Program-made: the position numbers and the translations under genes
NCBI GenBank assembly: GCA_039917655.1
Contig: JBDSJC010000128.1
Location: 1 to 21,757, forward strand
Direction of reading: 5' to 3'
Source of the DNA: PNKC01 sp039917655
Lineage (GTDB): Bacteria > Chloroflexota > Dehalococcoidia > Tepidiformales > Tepidiformaceae
DNA: 21,757 nt
Notes under the pieces: generated by a model
What the model saw: the letters and a program-made list of their open reading frames with translations, nothing else
Databases searched by the model: none
Told to the model about the DNA's origin: nothing
In this document: positions 1 through 7,487 of the stretch, piece by piece
Layout: each line of letters starts with the position of its first letter
Position numbering within the stretch: position 1 is the first letter of the stretch

Positions 1-226
1 AGAGCATCAACGGCCGCTTCGAGCCATCGCCCCGGAGCCGGGCGACGAGCACCTCGCGGTCCGGCGCCGTCTCGATGTATTCGCATTCGATGCCTTCCGC
101 TTCGAGCAGACCACCGAGGTAACGCGCGGCGGGCTTTTCGTTGCCCGGCGGGTTCGAGGTGTCGATCTGGAGGTAGCGGACGAAGATCTCGAGGGCCTCT
201 CTGTGTGTGGCGGGCCAGTCGATCAT
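1..226 (-). CDS. M20-family metallopeptidase/deacylase, N-terminal fragment
   Basis: Partial gene that runs off the left edge of the window; only the first 75 codons are present. The translation begins MIDWPATHREALEIF and contains RYLQIDTSNPPGNE followed by a helix like RYLGGLLEAEGIE. This is the characteristic N-terminus of the M20/ArgE/DapE/CPG2 family of zinc-dependent amidohydrolases. The metal ligands lie further in and are outside the window, so the substrate (N-acyl amino acid, dipeptide or other) cannot be told. The start is the ATG at 224-226, preceded on the minus strand by CCGGAGC about 6 nt upstream, a fair ribosome binding site. The family call is good; the specific enzyme is unknown. 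Confidence 0.8.
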   Translation of the reverse strand, partial: MIDWPATHREALEIFVRYLQIDTSNPPGNEKPAARYLGGLLEAEGIECEYIETAPDREVLVARLRGDGSKRPLML

Positions 227-328
227 GGATGCTCCGGAATGAAGTGGTGAGTGTTGAAGTGCTTAGTCGCGCGCATCGTGGCATTGATGGCCCCGCAGTC
301 GCAAGGCTCTTGCCGCCGAACAACGCGC

Positions 329-334
329 TACCAT
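329..334 (+). promoter_or_regulatory. Candidate -10 element before the HicB remnant
   Basis: TACCAT lies 28 nt before the GTG start of the decayed HicB-like gene, and a GGAGGA ribosome binding site follows at 350-355. No convincing -35 is seen. If real, the relic is still transcribed. Confidence 0.3.
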
Positions 335-361
335 GTGTCAGGTTCAAATGGAGGATCGTAA

Positions 362-638
362 GTGACCGCCTACACCGTGATCTTCGAAGAGGGCGAGGCG
401 AACTGATCCGCGTACGTGCCGGACCTCCCGGGCTGCGTGGCCGCCGCCCCAACGCGAGAAGAAACCGAGCTGCTCGTCGCCGAGGCGATTCGCGCTCCAC
501 CTCGAGCTGATACGCGAAGATGGTGATCCCATCCCTCAGCCCCGCTCGACCGCCAAGCTTGTTTCCATTCGCGCCTGCCGGATCGCTGTTCGCCGATGGC
601 CCTCAGATGACCATCCGGCGCACAACGGCGCCCGGTGA
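362..638 (+). pseudogene. HicB-family antitoxin pseudogene (nonsense plus frameshift)
   Basis: From a GTG at 362, with GGAGGA six bases upstream, the frame reads MTAYTVIFEEGEAN and then meets TGA at 404-406. Directly behind the stop it continues SAYVPDLPGCVAAAPTREE and TELLVAEAIR, which is the classic HicB N-terminal fold (YTV..EE....W.AYVPDLPGC.A.G.T.EE...L..EAI..H). Family members usually have Trp where the stop lies, so TGG to TGA is a simple explanation. After AIR (near 493) the reading shifts frame and resumes from about 501 as LELIREDGDPIPQP, the usual HicB tail, ending at TGA 636-638. So there is one nonsense change and one frameshift. No adjacent HicA toxin gene is recognisable. Function is almost certainly lost unless recoding occurs. 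Confidence 0.72.
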
Positions 639-703
639 GCACGCGCCCACGGACCGGGCACAAGACCACATCTCACTGCTTCCTCATGCGCGTGGTCCTG
701 ACT
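624..703 (+). repeat. Diverged direct repeat, copy A
   Basis: This ~80-bp noncoding stretch resembles 3941-4017 in the same orientation. Shared blocks, in order, are an AAC..CGCCCG.TGAGC start, GACCG.GCACAAG, a CCACA block, CTCATGCGCG and a CTGACT end, with small indels between. I estimate roughly 70-75 percent identity by eye. The two copies bracket the hydrolase/TPR gene pair. No terminal inverted repeats or transposase are seen. Confidence 0.45.
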
Positions 704-821
704 TGGCCAACGGCCAACGGCCTGGCGCCTGCCGCGGACAATGATCCAGCGAGATGCGCCATTTCCGCGGCAGGAGTTTGGGACGCGGCCGGTATCCGCG
801 AATCCGGCGGCTAACCCTTTC

Positions 822-1643
822 TCACCCGCCAGCCATTGGATGACGAGCAAAGAATTCGGCGATGCCTCGGGCAACCGGCTCTGGGCGCTGCATGTGCAGC
901 AAGTGACCGACGCCTTTGATCCTGTAGTCCTCCACCTGTGGGAACCAGGAGTGGAGCAATTCGTGGCTATCGATAAACCACGGGTCGGTCTCCGTGCCCA
1001 GCACGGAGAGTATCGGTTGGGAGATTGATGCTGCCTGCTCCGGCCCGAACTGCCATGTGCTGAGAGACGGCAAATAGCTGTCGAAGAAATTGTCGGCGTT
1101 CCCTATAGCCTGCGCCACACCGCCCGGGACGTGCTTCTCGATTACGGTCCGGCAGGTGTCCCAGTCGAGGCCGGATACCAGGCTCAGGAACCCCGCCATC
1201 GCGCCATCGCGGTCACCGCAGCTGTAAGCCGCCAGAGCCGGCCCCGCCTTCTCGAAGAATGCCCCCGCGCTCGGCGCGCCCGCCAGCGGCGGCTCGAGAA
1301 GAGCCAACGTCTGCACGACGTCGGGATGATCGACCGCCATCTGAAGTGCGATCAAACCCCCCGTCGAGTGGCCCGCGAGATGCGCGCGAGAGACGCCGAG
1401 ACGGCCGAGCAGTGAAGCGGCGTCGGCCGCATGCTCCGCGAAGCTCACCGGCGCCGCGCCATTGCTGCTGCAGGCCAGTCCCCGCTGCCGGTACCGGATC
1501 AACCGGTAGCCGGCCAGCGCCTTCTCCGGGAACAGCGGCAGTGGGCTGTCCGCGATGGGGCCGGTGCTGATCAGCAGGACCGGCTCGCCTGATCCCTTTA
1601 CCTCGTACTCCAGTTCCATTCCGTTGACGTTTACCGTATCCAT
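822..1643 (-). CDS. Alpha/beta-fold hydrolase
   Basis: A 273-residue protein of normal size for a single-domain alpha/beta hydrolase. The nucleophile elbow GHSTGG puts the catalytic Ser at residue 93. The likely acid is Asp220 (in GTETDPWF) and the catalytic His is 247 (in GVGHLLHMQRPE). An N-terminal strand and loop (EYEVKGSGEPVLLIS) precede the elbow, as in the esterase/haloperoxidase/MhpC group. There is no signal peptide or membrane segment, so it is probably cytoplasmic. The substrate cannot be inferred. The ATG start has GGAGGA six bases upstream. The gene is divergent from the TPR regulator-like gene, with about 145 bp between the preferred start codons, so the two may share control. 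The family call is secure. Confidence 0.9.
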   Translation of the reverse strand: MDTVNVNGMELEYEVKGSGEPVLLISTGPIADSPLPLFPEKALAGYRLIRYRQRGLACSSNGAAPVSFAEHAADAASLLGRLGVSRAHLAGHSTGGLIALQMAVDHPDVVQTLALLEPPLAGAPSAGAFFEKAGPALAAYSCGDRDGAMAGFLSLVSGLDWDTCRTVIEKHVPGGVAQAIGNADNFFDSYLPSLSTWQFGPEQAASISQPILSVLGTETDPWFIDSHELLHSWFPQVEDYRIKGVGHLLHMQRPEPVARGIAEFFARHPMAGG

Positions 1644-1721
1644 AGCTCTTCCTCCATCTGAGATTCGGATTGACCCCCGTAGCTCATGGCCGCTGTGGTC
1701 GCCGATCTCTGGCCTTCCAAC

Positions 1722-1768
1722 TACTAATGCGTGACGACGGCCGTTACGGCGGTAACTTCTGTAGTTAC
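1722..1768 (+). promoter_or_regulatory. Candidate promoter/operator with repeated GTnAC half-sites
   Basis: A TACTAA -10-like hexamer at 1722-1727 is followed by GTGAC (1731), GTTAC (1743), GTAAC (1752) and GTTAC (1764). GTTAC-N4-GTAAC and GTAAC-N7-GTTAC are inverted pairs. They sit between the -10 candidate and the preferred ATG at 1788, where a repressor could act. The spacing is not the regular 11 bp seen at amtB and glnA. No clear -35 is seen. Tentative. Confidence 0.3.
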
Positions 1769-1787
1769 AATTGCGGTCGGAGTACCT

Positions 1788-3938
1788 ATGACCCTCGATT
1801 CGGCGGCTTTCATACCGATAGGCGATGAATCGCCCGGCGAGGCCGTCCTTGGACGGGCGCGCGATGCCGTGTCACGGGGGGAGTGGCAGCAGGCTTACGA
1901 CTTGCTCATCGAGGCTGATGCTCGATCGCCGTTGATTGCGCCGGACCTCGCCCTTCTCGCCGACATGGCCTACGCCGCTGGTCATCTCAATGTGACGATC
2001 GCGACGTGGGAACGGGCTTATGCCCAGGCCGTGCGGGCCGGGGATCCTCTTGCGGCAGCGGGCGCGGCAGTCCGGGTCGCTATGCACCTGCTCTTCGACA
2101 CTGCGCTCATGGCCCCCGTGCGTGCCTGGGCCAGGCGGGTTGAGCAGCTCCTCGATGGCCTGGACGAGACACCGGTTCACGCTTGGCTCGCCGTGGTTCG
2201 AAACTACGAACGGCTGCTGTCAGGCGACTTCCAGGAAGCCCGGCGGTGGGCGCGCCGAGCGATCGACACGGGCACGAATTGCGCTCCGGCCGCAGCCGCC
2301 CTCGGCCGTGTAGCCGAGGCCCGCAGCCTGATCCTCCAAGGCGATGTCTCGCAGGGACTCGGGCTGCTCAACGAAGCTGCTTTGGCAGCCGTCTCCGGTG
2401 AGCTCGATCCCCTCTCCACGGGGATTGTTTATTGCGAAGTCGTCTGTGCGCTGCAAGCGCTCGCGCAATACGACCTGGCCGAGGAATGGACGGAAGCGAT
2501 GGAGCGCTGGCGGCAGGGGCAGCCCGTGGGAAGTGTCCACGGACGCTGCCGAGTTCACCGGGCGCAGATCCTCCGCCTGCGAGGTTCGTGGGTGGAAGCG
2601 GAGAAGGAAGCGCTCTTAGCCTGCGACGAATTGCGGCCGTACTTGCGTCGGGAGTTCGGGTGGCCGCTGACCGAACTCGGCCGCATCCGCTTCAGAAGAG
2701 GAGACATCCAGGGCGCGGAGGCGGCATTCCTGGGGGCGCACGAGGGCGGGTGGGACCCACAACCAGGTCTCGCCCTTGTCCACCTGGCCCACGGCGACAT
2801 CGGGCTGGCGGCAGCATCCATCCGCGATGCTCTCGAACGCCCCGGGAATGTGCCCTCCAAAGAGGTGCCACCGAACACCGAGCTGCGCTGGGCGCCCCTC
2901 CTCGAGGCGCAGGTCGAGATCGATATCGCCGCCGGAAATCTCGATTCGGCCCGAGCGGCGGCAGAGCAGCTCTCGCGGATCGGGGCGTTGTTCGAGAGCA
3001 AGGCGCTCGCTGCCAGCGCAACCCTCGCCCGGGGAAGAGTACGGCTGGCCGAAGGCGATCCGGCCGGCGCCCGCCTGGAGTTCGCCGAGGCCGCGCATCT
3101 CTGGAACGAGGTCGGCGCACCCTACGAGACGGCCCTCGCTCGCATGGGACTCGGGGACGCCTGCCGCGCCGAGGGAAACGAGGTTCTAGCGCTACTGGAG
3201 TTCCGAGCCGCACGGTCAGCTTTCGAGCAGATCGGAGCCAGGCTTGAGGCGGCGCGAGCAGCGCAGGCTTGCGGCGAGGAGCGAGGAAATGAAGTAGGAG
3301 AGCCCAGGGTACAGGTGCAGCCGGTCCCACCTGGCGCCGATGGGCGCGTCCGCCAGGAAAACGCCTTTCGGCGAGAGGGCGACTACTGGTCGGTCGAGTT
3401 CGAGGAGCATACCGTACGCCTGCGGGACCTGAAGGGCCTGCACTACCTGGCCCGGCTCCTCGCCGAGCCGGGAAGGGAGTTCCATGTTTTGGATCTGGTC
3501 GCCGGCGAGAGGGTCGAACCTGGGAAGGCAAACCGAGCAACGGAACCCGGCCTGAGGTTCTCGGGCGAATTGGATTCTGGCCCGTTGCTTGATGCGCAAG
3601 CCAAGGAGTCGTACCGCCGGAGGCTTGTCGAGATCGAGGAGGACATGGATGGGGCGCGGGCCATGGGGGATTCGGAACGGGCCGCTCAGGCGGACGCTGA
3701 ACGTGACTTCATTGTCCGCGAGCTGTCGCATGCGTTCGGCCTGGGTGGCCGTGCTCGACACGCGGCTTCCCCCTCGGAACGCGCGAGAGTGAGCGTGACC
3801 AGGGCCGTCCGCCAGGCCATGACACGAATCCATGCGCACAACTCGCCGTTAGGGGAGCACCTCGACCGAGCCATCCGCACCGGCACCTACTGCGCTTACC
3901 TGCCCGACCCTCGGGTTCCCGGTATTTGGAAGGTCTGA
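1788..3938 (+). CDS. TPR-rich regulator-like protein with the C-terminal module of large Chloroflexota/Actinomycetota regulators
   Basis: About 716 residues, soluble. The N-terminal two thirds is a chain of helical TPR-like units (GEWQQAYDLLIEAD, AGHLNVTIATWERAY, GDFQEARRWARRAID, GDIQGAEAAFLGA, GDPAGARLEFAEA), as in the sensory half of LuxR/MalT-type and ATPase regulators. Near residue 530 comes FRREGDYWSVEFEEHTVRL with LKGLHYLARLLAEPG, then a C-terminal block AERDFIVRELSHAFGLGG, ARVSVTRAVRQAM and AIRTGTYCAYLPDPRVPG. Both are modules I recognise from the ends of such regulators. I see neither an AAA/NB-ARC ATPase nor a helix-turn-helix. The start is chosen at ATG 1788 because GGAG lies 5 nt upstream. 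An in-frame GTG at 1731 would add 19 residues but has no ribosome binding site. Role is presumably ligand- or protein-responsive regulation; the target is unknown. Confidence 0.75.
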   Translation: MTLDSAAFIPIGDESPGEAVLGRARDAVSRGEWQQAYDLLIEADARSPLIAPDLALLADMAYAAGHLNVTIATWERAYAQAVRAGDPLAAAGAAVRVAMHLLFDTALMAPVRAWARRVEQLLDGLDETPVHAWLAVVRNYERLLSGDFQEARRWARRAIDTGTNCAPAAAALGRVAEARSLILQGDVSQGLGLLNEAALAAVSGELDPLSTGIVYCEVVCALQALAQYDLAEEWTEAMERWRQGQPVGSVHGRCRVHRAQILRLRGSWVEAEKEALLACDELRPYLRREFGWPLTELGRIRFRRGDIQGAEAAFLGAHEGGWDPQPGLALVHLAHGDIGLAAASIRDALERPGNVPSKEVPPNTELRWAPLLEAQVEIDIAAGNLDSARAAAEQLSRIGALFESKALAASATLARGRVRLAEGDPAGARLEFAEAAHLWNEVGAPYETALARMGLGDACRAEGNEVLALLEFRAARSAFEQIGARLEAARAAQACGEERGNEVGEPRVQVQPVPPGADGRVRQENAFRREGDYWSVEFEEHTVRLRDLKGLHYLARLLAEPGREFHVLDLVAGERVEPGKANRATEPGLRFSGELDSGPLLDAQAKESYRRRLVEIEEDMDGARAMGDSERAAQADAERDFIVRELSHAFGLGGRARHAASPSERARVSVTRAVRQAMTRIHAHNSPLGEHLDRAIRTGTYCAYLPDPRVPGIWKV

Positions 3939-3940
3939 CG

Positions 3941-4017
3941 AACTCGCCCGTTGAGCCGTGCCTGCCGACCGTGCACAAGCCACAACCAATCGCTTGCTCA
4001 TGCGCGCGCTACTGACT
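3941..4017 (+). repeat. Diverged direct repeat, copy B
   Basis: Counterpart of 624-703, beginning two bases after the stop of the TPR gene and in the same orientation. Shared blocks are CGCCCG.TGAGC, GACCG.GCACAAG, CCACA, CTCATGCGCG and CTGACT. It occupies most of the gap between the TPR gene and threonine synthase. Confidence 0.45.
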
Positions 4018-4040
4018 CCATGACCCCCCGCCCGAAAGTC

Positions 4041-4057
4041 GCGGTACTGATACCCGC
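4041..4057 (-). terminator. Weak hairpin downstream of thrC
   Basis: On the minus strand GCGGGTA-TCAG-TACCGC can fold into a short stem with one bulge and a four-base loop, nine bases after the thrC stop. Only a short TTT follows, so it is at best a poor intrinsic terminator. No better terminator is visible for the long minus-strand operon. Confidence 0.22.
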
Positions 4058-4065
4058 CTCTGTCC

Positions 4066-5133
4066 CTACCAGTTGAGCGCTTTTTCGATGCCGGCCACGG
4101 TTGAATCGGACTTCGTAACGTCCGGGTTGTACTGGGCGAGGGCGGTGTCCGGGTCCTTGAGCCCGTTCCCGGTGAGGATGGCGACGGCGCGCCCACCGTG
4201 CCCTCGGCCCGCGCGCGCCAGCTTTAATAGCCCTGCGACGCTGGCCGCGCTGGCCGGCTCCACGAACAGCCCTTCGCGTCGCGCGAGCAGGGCGTACGCT
4301 TCGAGGATCTCCTCGTCGGTCACCGATTCGATCAGTCCCGAACTCTCGTCGCGGGCGGCGACGGCGCCCTGCCAGGAGGCGGGATTGCCGATGCGGATCG
4401 CGGTCGCCACAGTGTTCGGCTTGGCGACCGGCTTGCCAAGCACAAGCGGAGCCGCGCCCGCAGCCTGGAAGCCGAACATCCTGGGGTGCAGCGTGGCGCG
4501 GCCCAGCTCGGCGCATTCGCCGAAGCCCTTCCAGTAGGCGGTGATATTCCCGGCGTTGCCCACGGGAATGGCGAGCACATCCGGCGCATCCCCTAGCGTC
4601 TCGCAGATCTCGAAGGCAGCCGTCTTCTGCCCTTCGATGCGATGCGGGTTGACGGAGTTGACCAGCGCGACGGGGTGCTTGGCGGTGAGCGCGCGGGCGG
4701 CGTTCAAGGCATCGTCGAAGTTGCCTTCGATCTCGATGATCTTGCTCCCGTAGGCGATCGCCTGGGCCATCTTGCCGGCCGCCACATTGCCGCCACCCGG
4801 CACCAGGACGTAGCAACCGATGCCACAGTGGGCGGCGTAAGCGGCTGCGCTGGCACTGGTGTTGCCGGTGCTCGCGCACATGATCGCCTTCGCGCCTGCT
4901 TCGAGCGCCTTGGCCACCGCGACGACCATTCCCCGATCCTTAAACGAACCACTGGGGTTGCAGCTCTCCAGCTTGAACCAGAGTTCGTCCAGCCCGCAGT
5001 CGCCGGCGATGTGGGCGGCGCGAACCAGCGGCGTGCTCCCTTCGCCGAGGCTGATGCGGGGCGTGGCATCGGTAAGCGGAAGGATGCTCTCCCAGCGGCG
5101 CAGGATCCCGCCAGACGCGCGTCGCTCGGTCAC
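4066..5133 (-). CDS. thrC: Threonine synthase
   Basis: A 355-residue PLP enzyme that converts O-phosphohomoserine to threonine, the last step of threonine synthesis. It begins RRWESILPL followed by ISLGEGSTPLVRA, the usual start of the short ThrC class. The PLP lysine is Lys65 in NPSGSFKDRGM, the Asn motif is CASTGNTSASAAAY, and the phosphate-binding glycine loop is PVGNAGNITAYWKG. Length is typical for this class, which lacks the long N-terminal domain of the E. coli type. Translation starts at GTG 5133, whose GTGA overlaps the TGA of the upstream coiled-coil gene; GGAGGA sits just before it, so the two are probably translationally coupled. It is the last gene of the long minus-strand operon that also holds hom. 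Confidence 0.95.
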   Translation of the reverse strand: MTERRASGGILRRWESILPLTDATPRISLGEGSTPLVRAAHIAGDCGLDELWFKLESCNPSGSFKDRGMVVAVAKALEAGAKAIMCASTGNTSASAAAYAAHCGIGCYVLVPGGGNVAAGKMAQAIAYGSKIIEIEGNFDDALNAARALTAKHPVALVNSVNPHRIEGQKTAAFEICETLGDAPDVLAIPVGNAGNITAYWKGFGECAELGRATLHPRMFGFQAAGAAPLVLGKPVAKPNTVATAIRIGNPASWQGAVAARDESSGLIESVTDEEILEAYALLARREGLFVEPASAASVAGLLKLARAGRGHGGRAVAILTGNGLKDPDTALAQYNPDVTKSDSTVAGIEKALNW

Positions 5134-6137
5134 GGCTCCTCCGGCGGTCTGAAGGCGTGGAACTTCGTTTCGCGCAGCTCCTGTTCGAGCACCTGGATCT
5201 GCTTGCGACGCTGCTTCTCCGTCATCTGGTTGTACTTGGCGAACTCCGCCCGTACCCCGTCCAGCACTTCGGAGATGTCCCGGCGGATGCCGGCGACGCG
5301 TTCGCCGAGGCCGGAGTGGCGCCCCTCCAGGATGGTAATTTCGCCGTGCACCTTGTCCACCTGCGCAAGCATCTTCTCGACCACCTCTTCGAGCGCGTTC
5401 AGGCGCCCATCAATGCGCGAATGCTCTTGCCGCCAGACGCTCACCTCATCGAGCACCTCCTGGCGAAGGCTGCGTTCGTTGACCACGCCAGCGATCATCT
5501 CTTCGTTGCGCTTAACCATCTCACCGACCACCTGGAGGCGTTCGAACACGACTTCGAATCGCTCATCCTGGTCCGCCGTGAGCACCACCTTGATCCGCTC
5601 CTCGAGGTCCCGATTGACCTCGATCGAACGGTCCAGGCGCAGCCCGAATTGCTCCGTCCGGGCCTCGATCTCGCGCTGCCGTTCGAGCACGGTCTGGAGC
5701 GACTGCCCCACCTGGGAGGTCTGCTGCTGCACCTGCGAAACGTCGGCGATGACGAGACCGAGCTGGTGCACGGCGCGTTCGATGCGCTTTGACGCTTCAC
5801 CCCGCTCGGCGCGGTCCGATTCCGCTTCGGCTTTCACGATGCGCAGCGCGTTGTCCACATCCGCCCGGTTGGCGGAGAGGTTCTGGCGAATGTGCTCGGT
5901 GCCCTCATCGAGCGAGCGGATCTTCTCCGGGACGCCTTTCAGCGGCAAAAATTTGGGATCGACTTCGCGGATGGCCCGCTCGTTGGCGTTTAGCTGCTCT
6001 GCAAGGTCGTAGATCTGGCGGCGCACCTGGTCGACCTGCTCCAGCATCCGCTGCTGGTCGTCCCGCGTGCCACGGACCTGCTGCTCTAGCCAGGTGATGA
6101 TTTCGCCAAGGGCCTGGGCCTGGGGTTCACCAGCCAC
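5130..6137 (-). CDS. Coiled-coil protein of unknown function between hom and thrC
   Basis: 335 residues, almost entirely charged heptad-type helix (stretches such as QQRMLEQVDQVRRQIYDLAE, RQREIEARTEQFGLRLDRS and EKQRRKQIQVLEQELRETK), with few Pro or Gly. There is one short break near residues 60-70 (DPKFLPLKGVP). No signal peptide, membrane segment or catalytic motif is seen. It resembles generic structural or scaffold coiled coils, and I cannot name a family. The GTG start at 6137 lies 5 bp after the hom stop with GAGGGG upstream, and the 3' end overlaps thrC by 4 bp. It is therefore translated as part of the threonine pathway unit. It may be a scaffold, a cytoskeletal protein or a passenger. 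That it is a real gene is clear; its function is not. Confidence 0.8.
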   Translation of the reverse strand: MAGEPQAQALGEIITWLEQQVRGTRDDQQRMLEQVDQVRRQIYDLAEQLNANERAIREVDPKFLPLKGVPEKIRSLDEGTEHIRQNLSANRADVDNALRIVKAEAESDRAERGEASKRIERAVHQLGLVIADVSQVQQQTSQVGQSLQTVLERQREIEARTEQFGLRLDRSIEVNRDLEERIKVVLTADQDERFEVVFERLQVVGEMVKRNEEMIAGVVNERSLRQEVLDEVSVWRQEHSRIDGRLNALEEVVEKMLAQVDKVHGEITILEGRHSGLGERVAGIRRDISEVLDGVRAEFAKYNQMTEKQRRKQIQVLEQELRETKFHAFRPPEEP

Positions 6138-6142
6138 AGCCG

Positions 6143-7483
6143 CTACCCCTCAACACGCAGGAAAGCGTTGACCCCTGCTACCACGGGCAGCGCGGAGATC
6201 TCCTGGAGGGCGTCGCGCATTGCGCCTTCGCGGGCGCGGTGCGTCATCACTACCAGTTCGGCGGTTTGTTCATCCGCGTCCGCTTCCTTCTGGTTCACGG
6301 CGGCGATGCTCACGTTGTGGTTTCCAAGCGACTGCGCGATCTGCGCAAGCACACCCGGCTGGTCGGTGACTGACACACGAAGATAGTAACGCGTCTCGAG
6401 AGCATCGAGGCCGAGGACAGGGATGTCCCCTTCGGGCCCCCAGTACTTGCGTTCGCGGTTGCCCTGGACGATGGCGTGCGAGAGGTCCAGCAGGTCAGCG
6501 ACGACTGCCGAACTGGTGGGGTCGGCGCCCGCTCCCTTGCCCTGGAAGAGCACTGTACCCGTCAGGTCACCAACGATCTGGACAGCGTTGTAGACGCCGT
6601 CCACCTTGGCGAGTGGCGTGGCCGCGGGTAAGAAGGCGGGGGCAACGCGAGCAACGATCCCGCCTTCTGTGCGCTCTGCGATGGCGAGCAGCTTGATCAC
6701 GTACCCAAGCTCTCTTGCGTACTGGAAATCCCGCGCCGTGAGCTTTGTGATGCCCTCGGTGTGGACCTGGGTGGGGCGCACCCGCGTGCGGAAGCCGAGC
6801 GTCGCCATGATCGCCAGTTTGTAGGCGGCGTCGTAGCCCTCGACATCGTTGGTGGGGTCCGTCTCCGCGTACCCCAGCTCCTGCGCGGCAGCCAGCGCTT
6901 CGGCGTAGCCGCCACCGCCGATCGGCTCGATGCCCTGCTGCCGGAGCGCCTCGGCGGCTGCTCCAGCGCTCGTCATGCTCGTGAGAATGTAGTTGGTGGT
7001 GCCGTTGATGATCGCCCGGATCGACGTGATCTTGTTCGCCAGGAGGTCTCGGCGCAGCGGCGAAATGAGGGGGATGCCCCCGCCTACGCTCGCTTCGAAC
7101 ATGATATCCAGCCCACGGGCGTGCGCGTCGGCGAGCAGCTCCGGTCCGGACTTCGCCATCAGCTCTTTGTTCGCCGTGACAACGTGCTTGCCAGCGGCCA
7201 GCGCCCGGCGAATAAACGTCCCCGCCGGCTCTTCTCCGCCGATCACCTCGACCACGATGTCGATCGCGGGGTCGTCCAGCACGGCATTCACGTCGTTTGT
7301 GAGGGCGCCCGCGGGCAGTTCGACGGCGCGCGGTTTTGAAAGATCGCGCACGGCCGCACGCCGGACGACGAGGGAGGCGCCAACCTGGCGCGCGAAGTAT
7401 TCCCGCCGCTCCAGCAGCGCCCGCGCCACGCCGCCGCCGACCACGCCCAGGCCCACAATGCCCACGCCAATTTCGCGCGTCAC
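6143..7483 (-). CDS. hom: Homoserine dehydrogenase with C-terminal ACT domain
   Basis: 446 residues, which reduces aspartate semialdehyde to homoserine with NAD(P)H. The Rossmann fingerprint GIVGLGVVGGGV (residues 8-19) opens the protein. The family signature INGTTNYILTSM and the active-site region DPTNDVEGYDAAYKLAIMA follow in the middle. The last ~80 residues form an ACT domain (YYLRVSVTDQPGVLAQIAQS, then LGNHNVSIAAV), normally the site of threonine feedback. There is no fused aspartokinase, so it is the monofunctional Gram-positive type. It begins at GTG 7483, 4 bp after the stop of the foldase gene, and is followed at 5 bp by the coiled-coil gene and then thrC. thrB (homoserine kinase) is not in this operon. 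Confidence 0.95.
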   Translation of the reverse strand: MTREIGVGIVGLGVVGGGVARALLERREYFARQVGASLVVRRAAVRDLSKPRAVELPAGALTNDVNAVLDDPAIDIVVEVIGGEEPAGTFIRRALAAGKHVVTANKELMAKSGPELLADAHARGLDIMFEASVGGGIPLISPLRRDLLANKITSIRAIINGTTNYILTSMTSAGAAAEALRQQGIEPIGGGGYAEALAAAQELGYAETDPTNDVEGYDAAYKLAIMATLGFRTRVRPTQVHTEGITKLTARDFQYARELGYVIKLLAIAERTEGGIVARVAPAFLPAATPLAKVDGVYNAVQIVGDLTGTVLFQGKGAGADPTSSAVVADLLDLSHAIVQGNRERKYWGPEGDIPVLGLDALETRYYLRVSVTDQPGVLAQIAQSLGNHNVSIAAVNQKEADADEQTAELVVMTHRAREGAMRDALQEISALPVVAGVNAFLRVEG

Positions 7484-7487
7484 GGCA

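Noticed and set aside
705..722. Tandem GGCCAAC repeat
   Set aside because: Only about two and a half copies of 7 bp; too short to mean anything by itself.
640..821. Possible HicA remnant after the HicB pseudogene
   Set aside because: I looked for the GSH and LGF motifs in all frames and saw nothing convincing.
2692..3540. A 282-codon minus-strand frame and a 271-codon plus-strand frame inside the TPR gene
   Set aside because: Both are Arg/Pro-rich shadow frames; the TPR frame has clear repeat and C-terminal module patterns.
4642..6012. A 456-codon plus-strand open frame opposite thrC and the coiled-coil gene
   Set aside because: Ser/Arg/Thr-rich translation typical of a shadow frame, with no domain signal; the minus-strand genes are clear and tightly packed.
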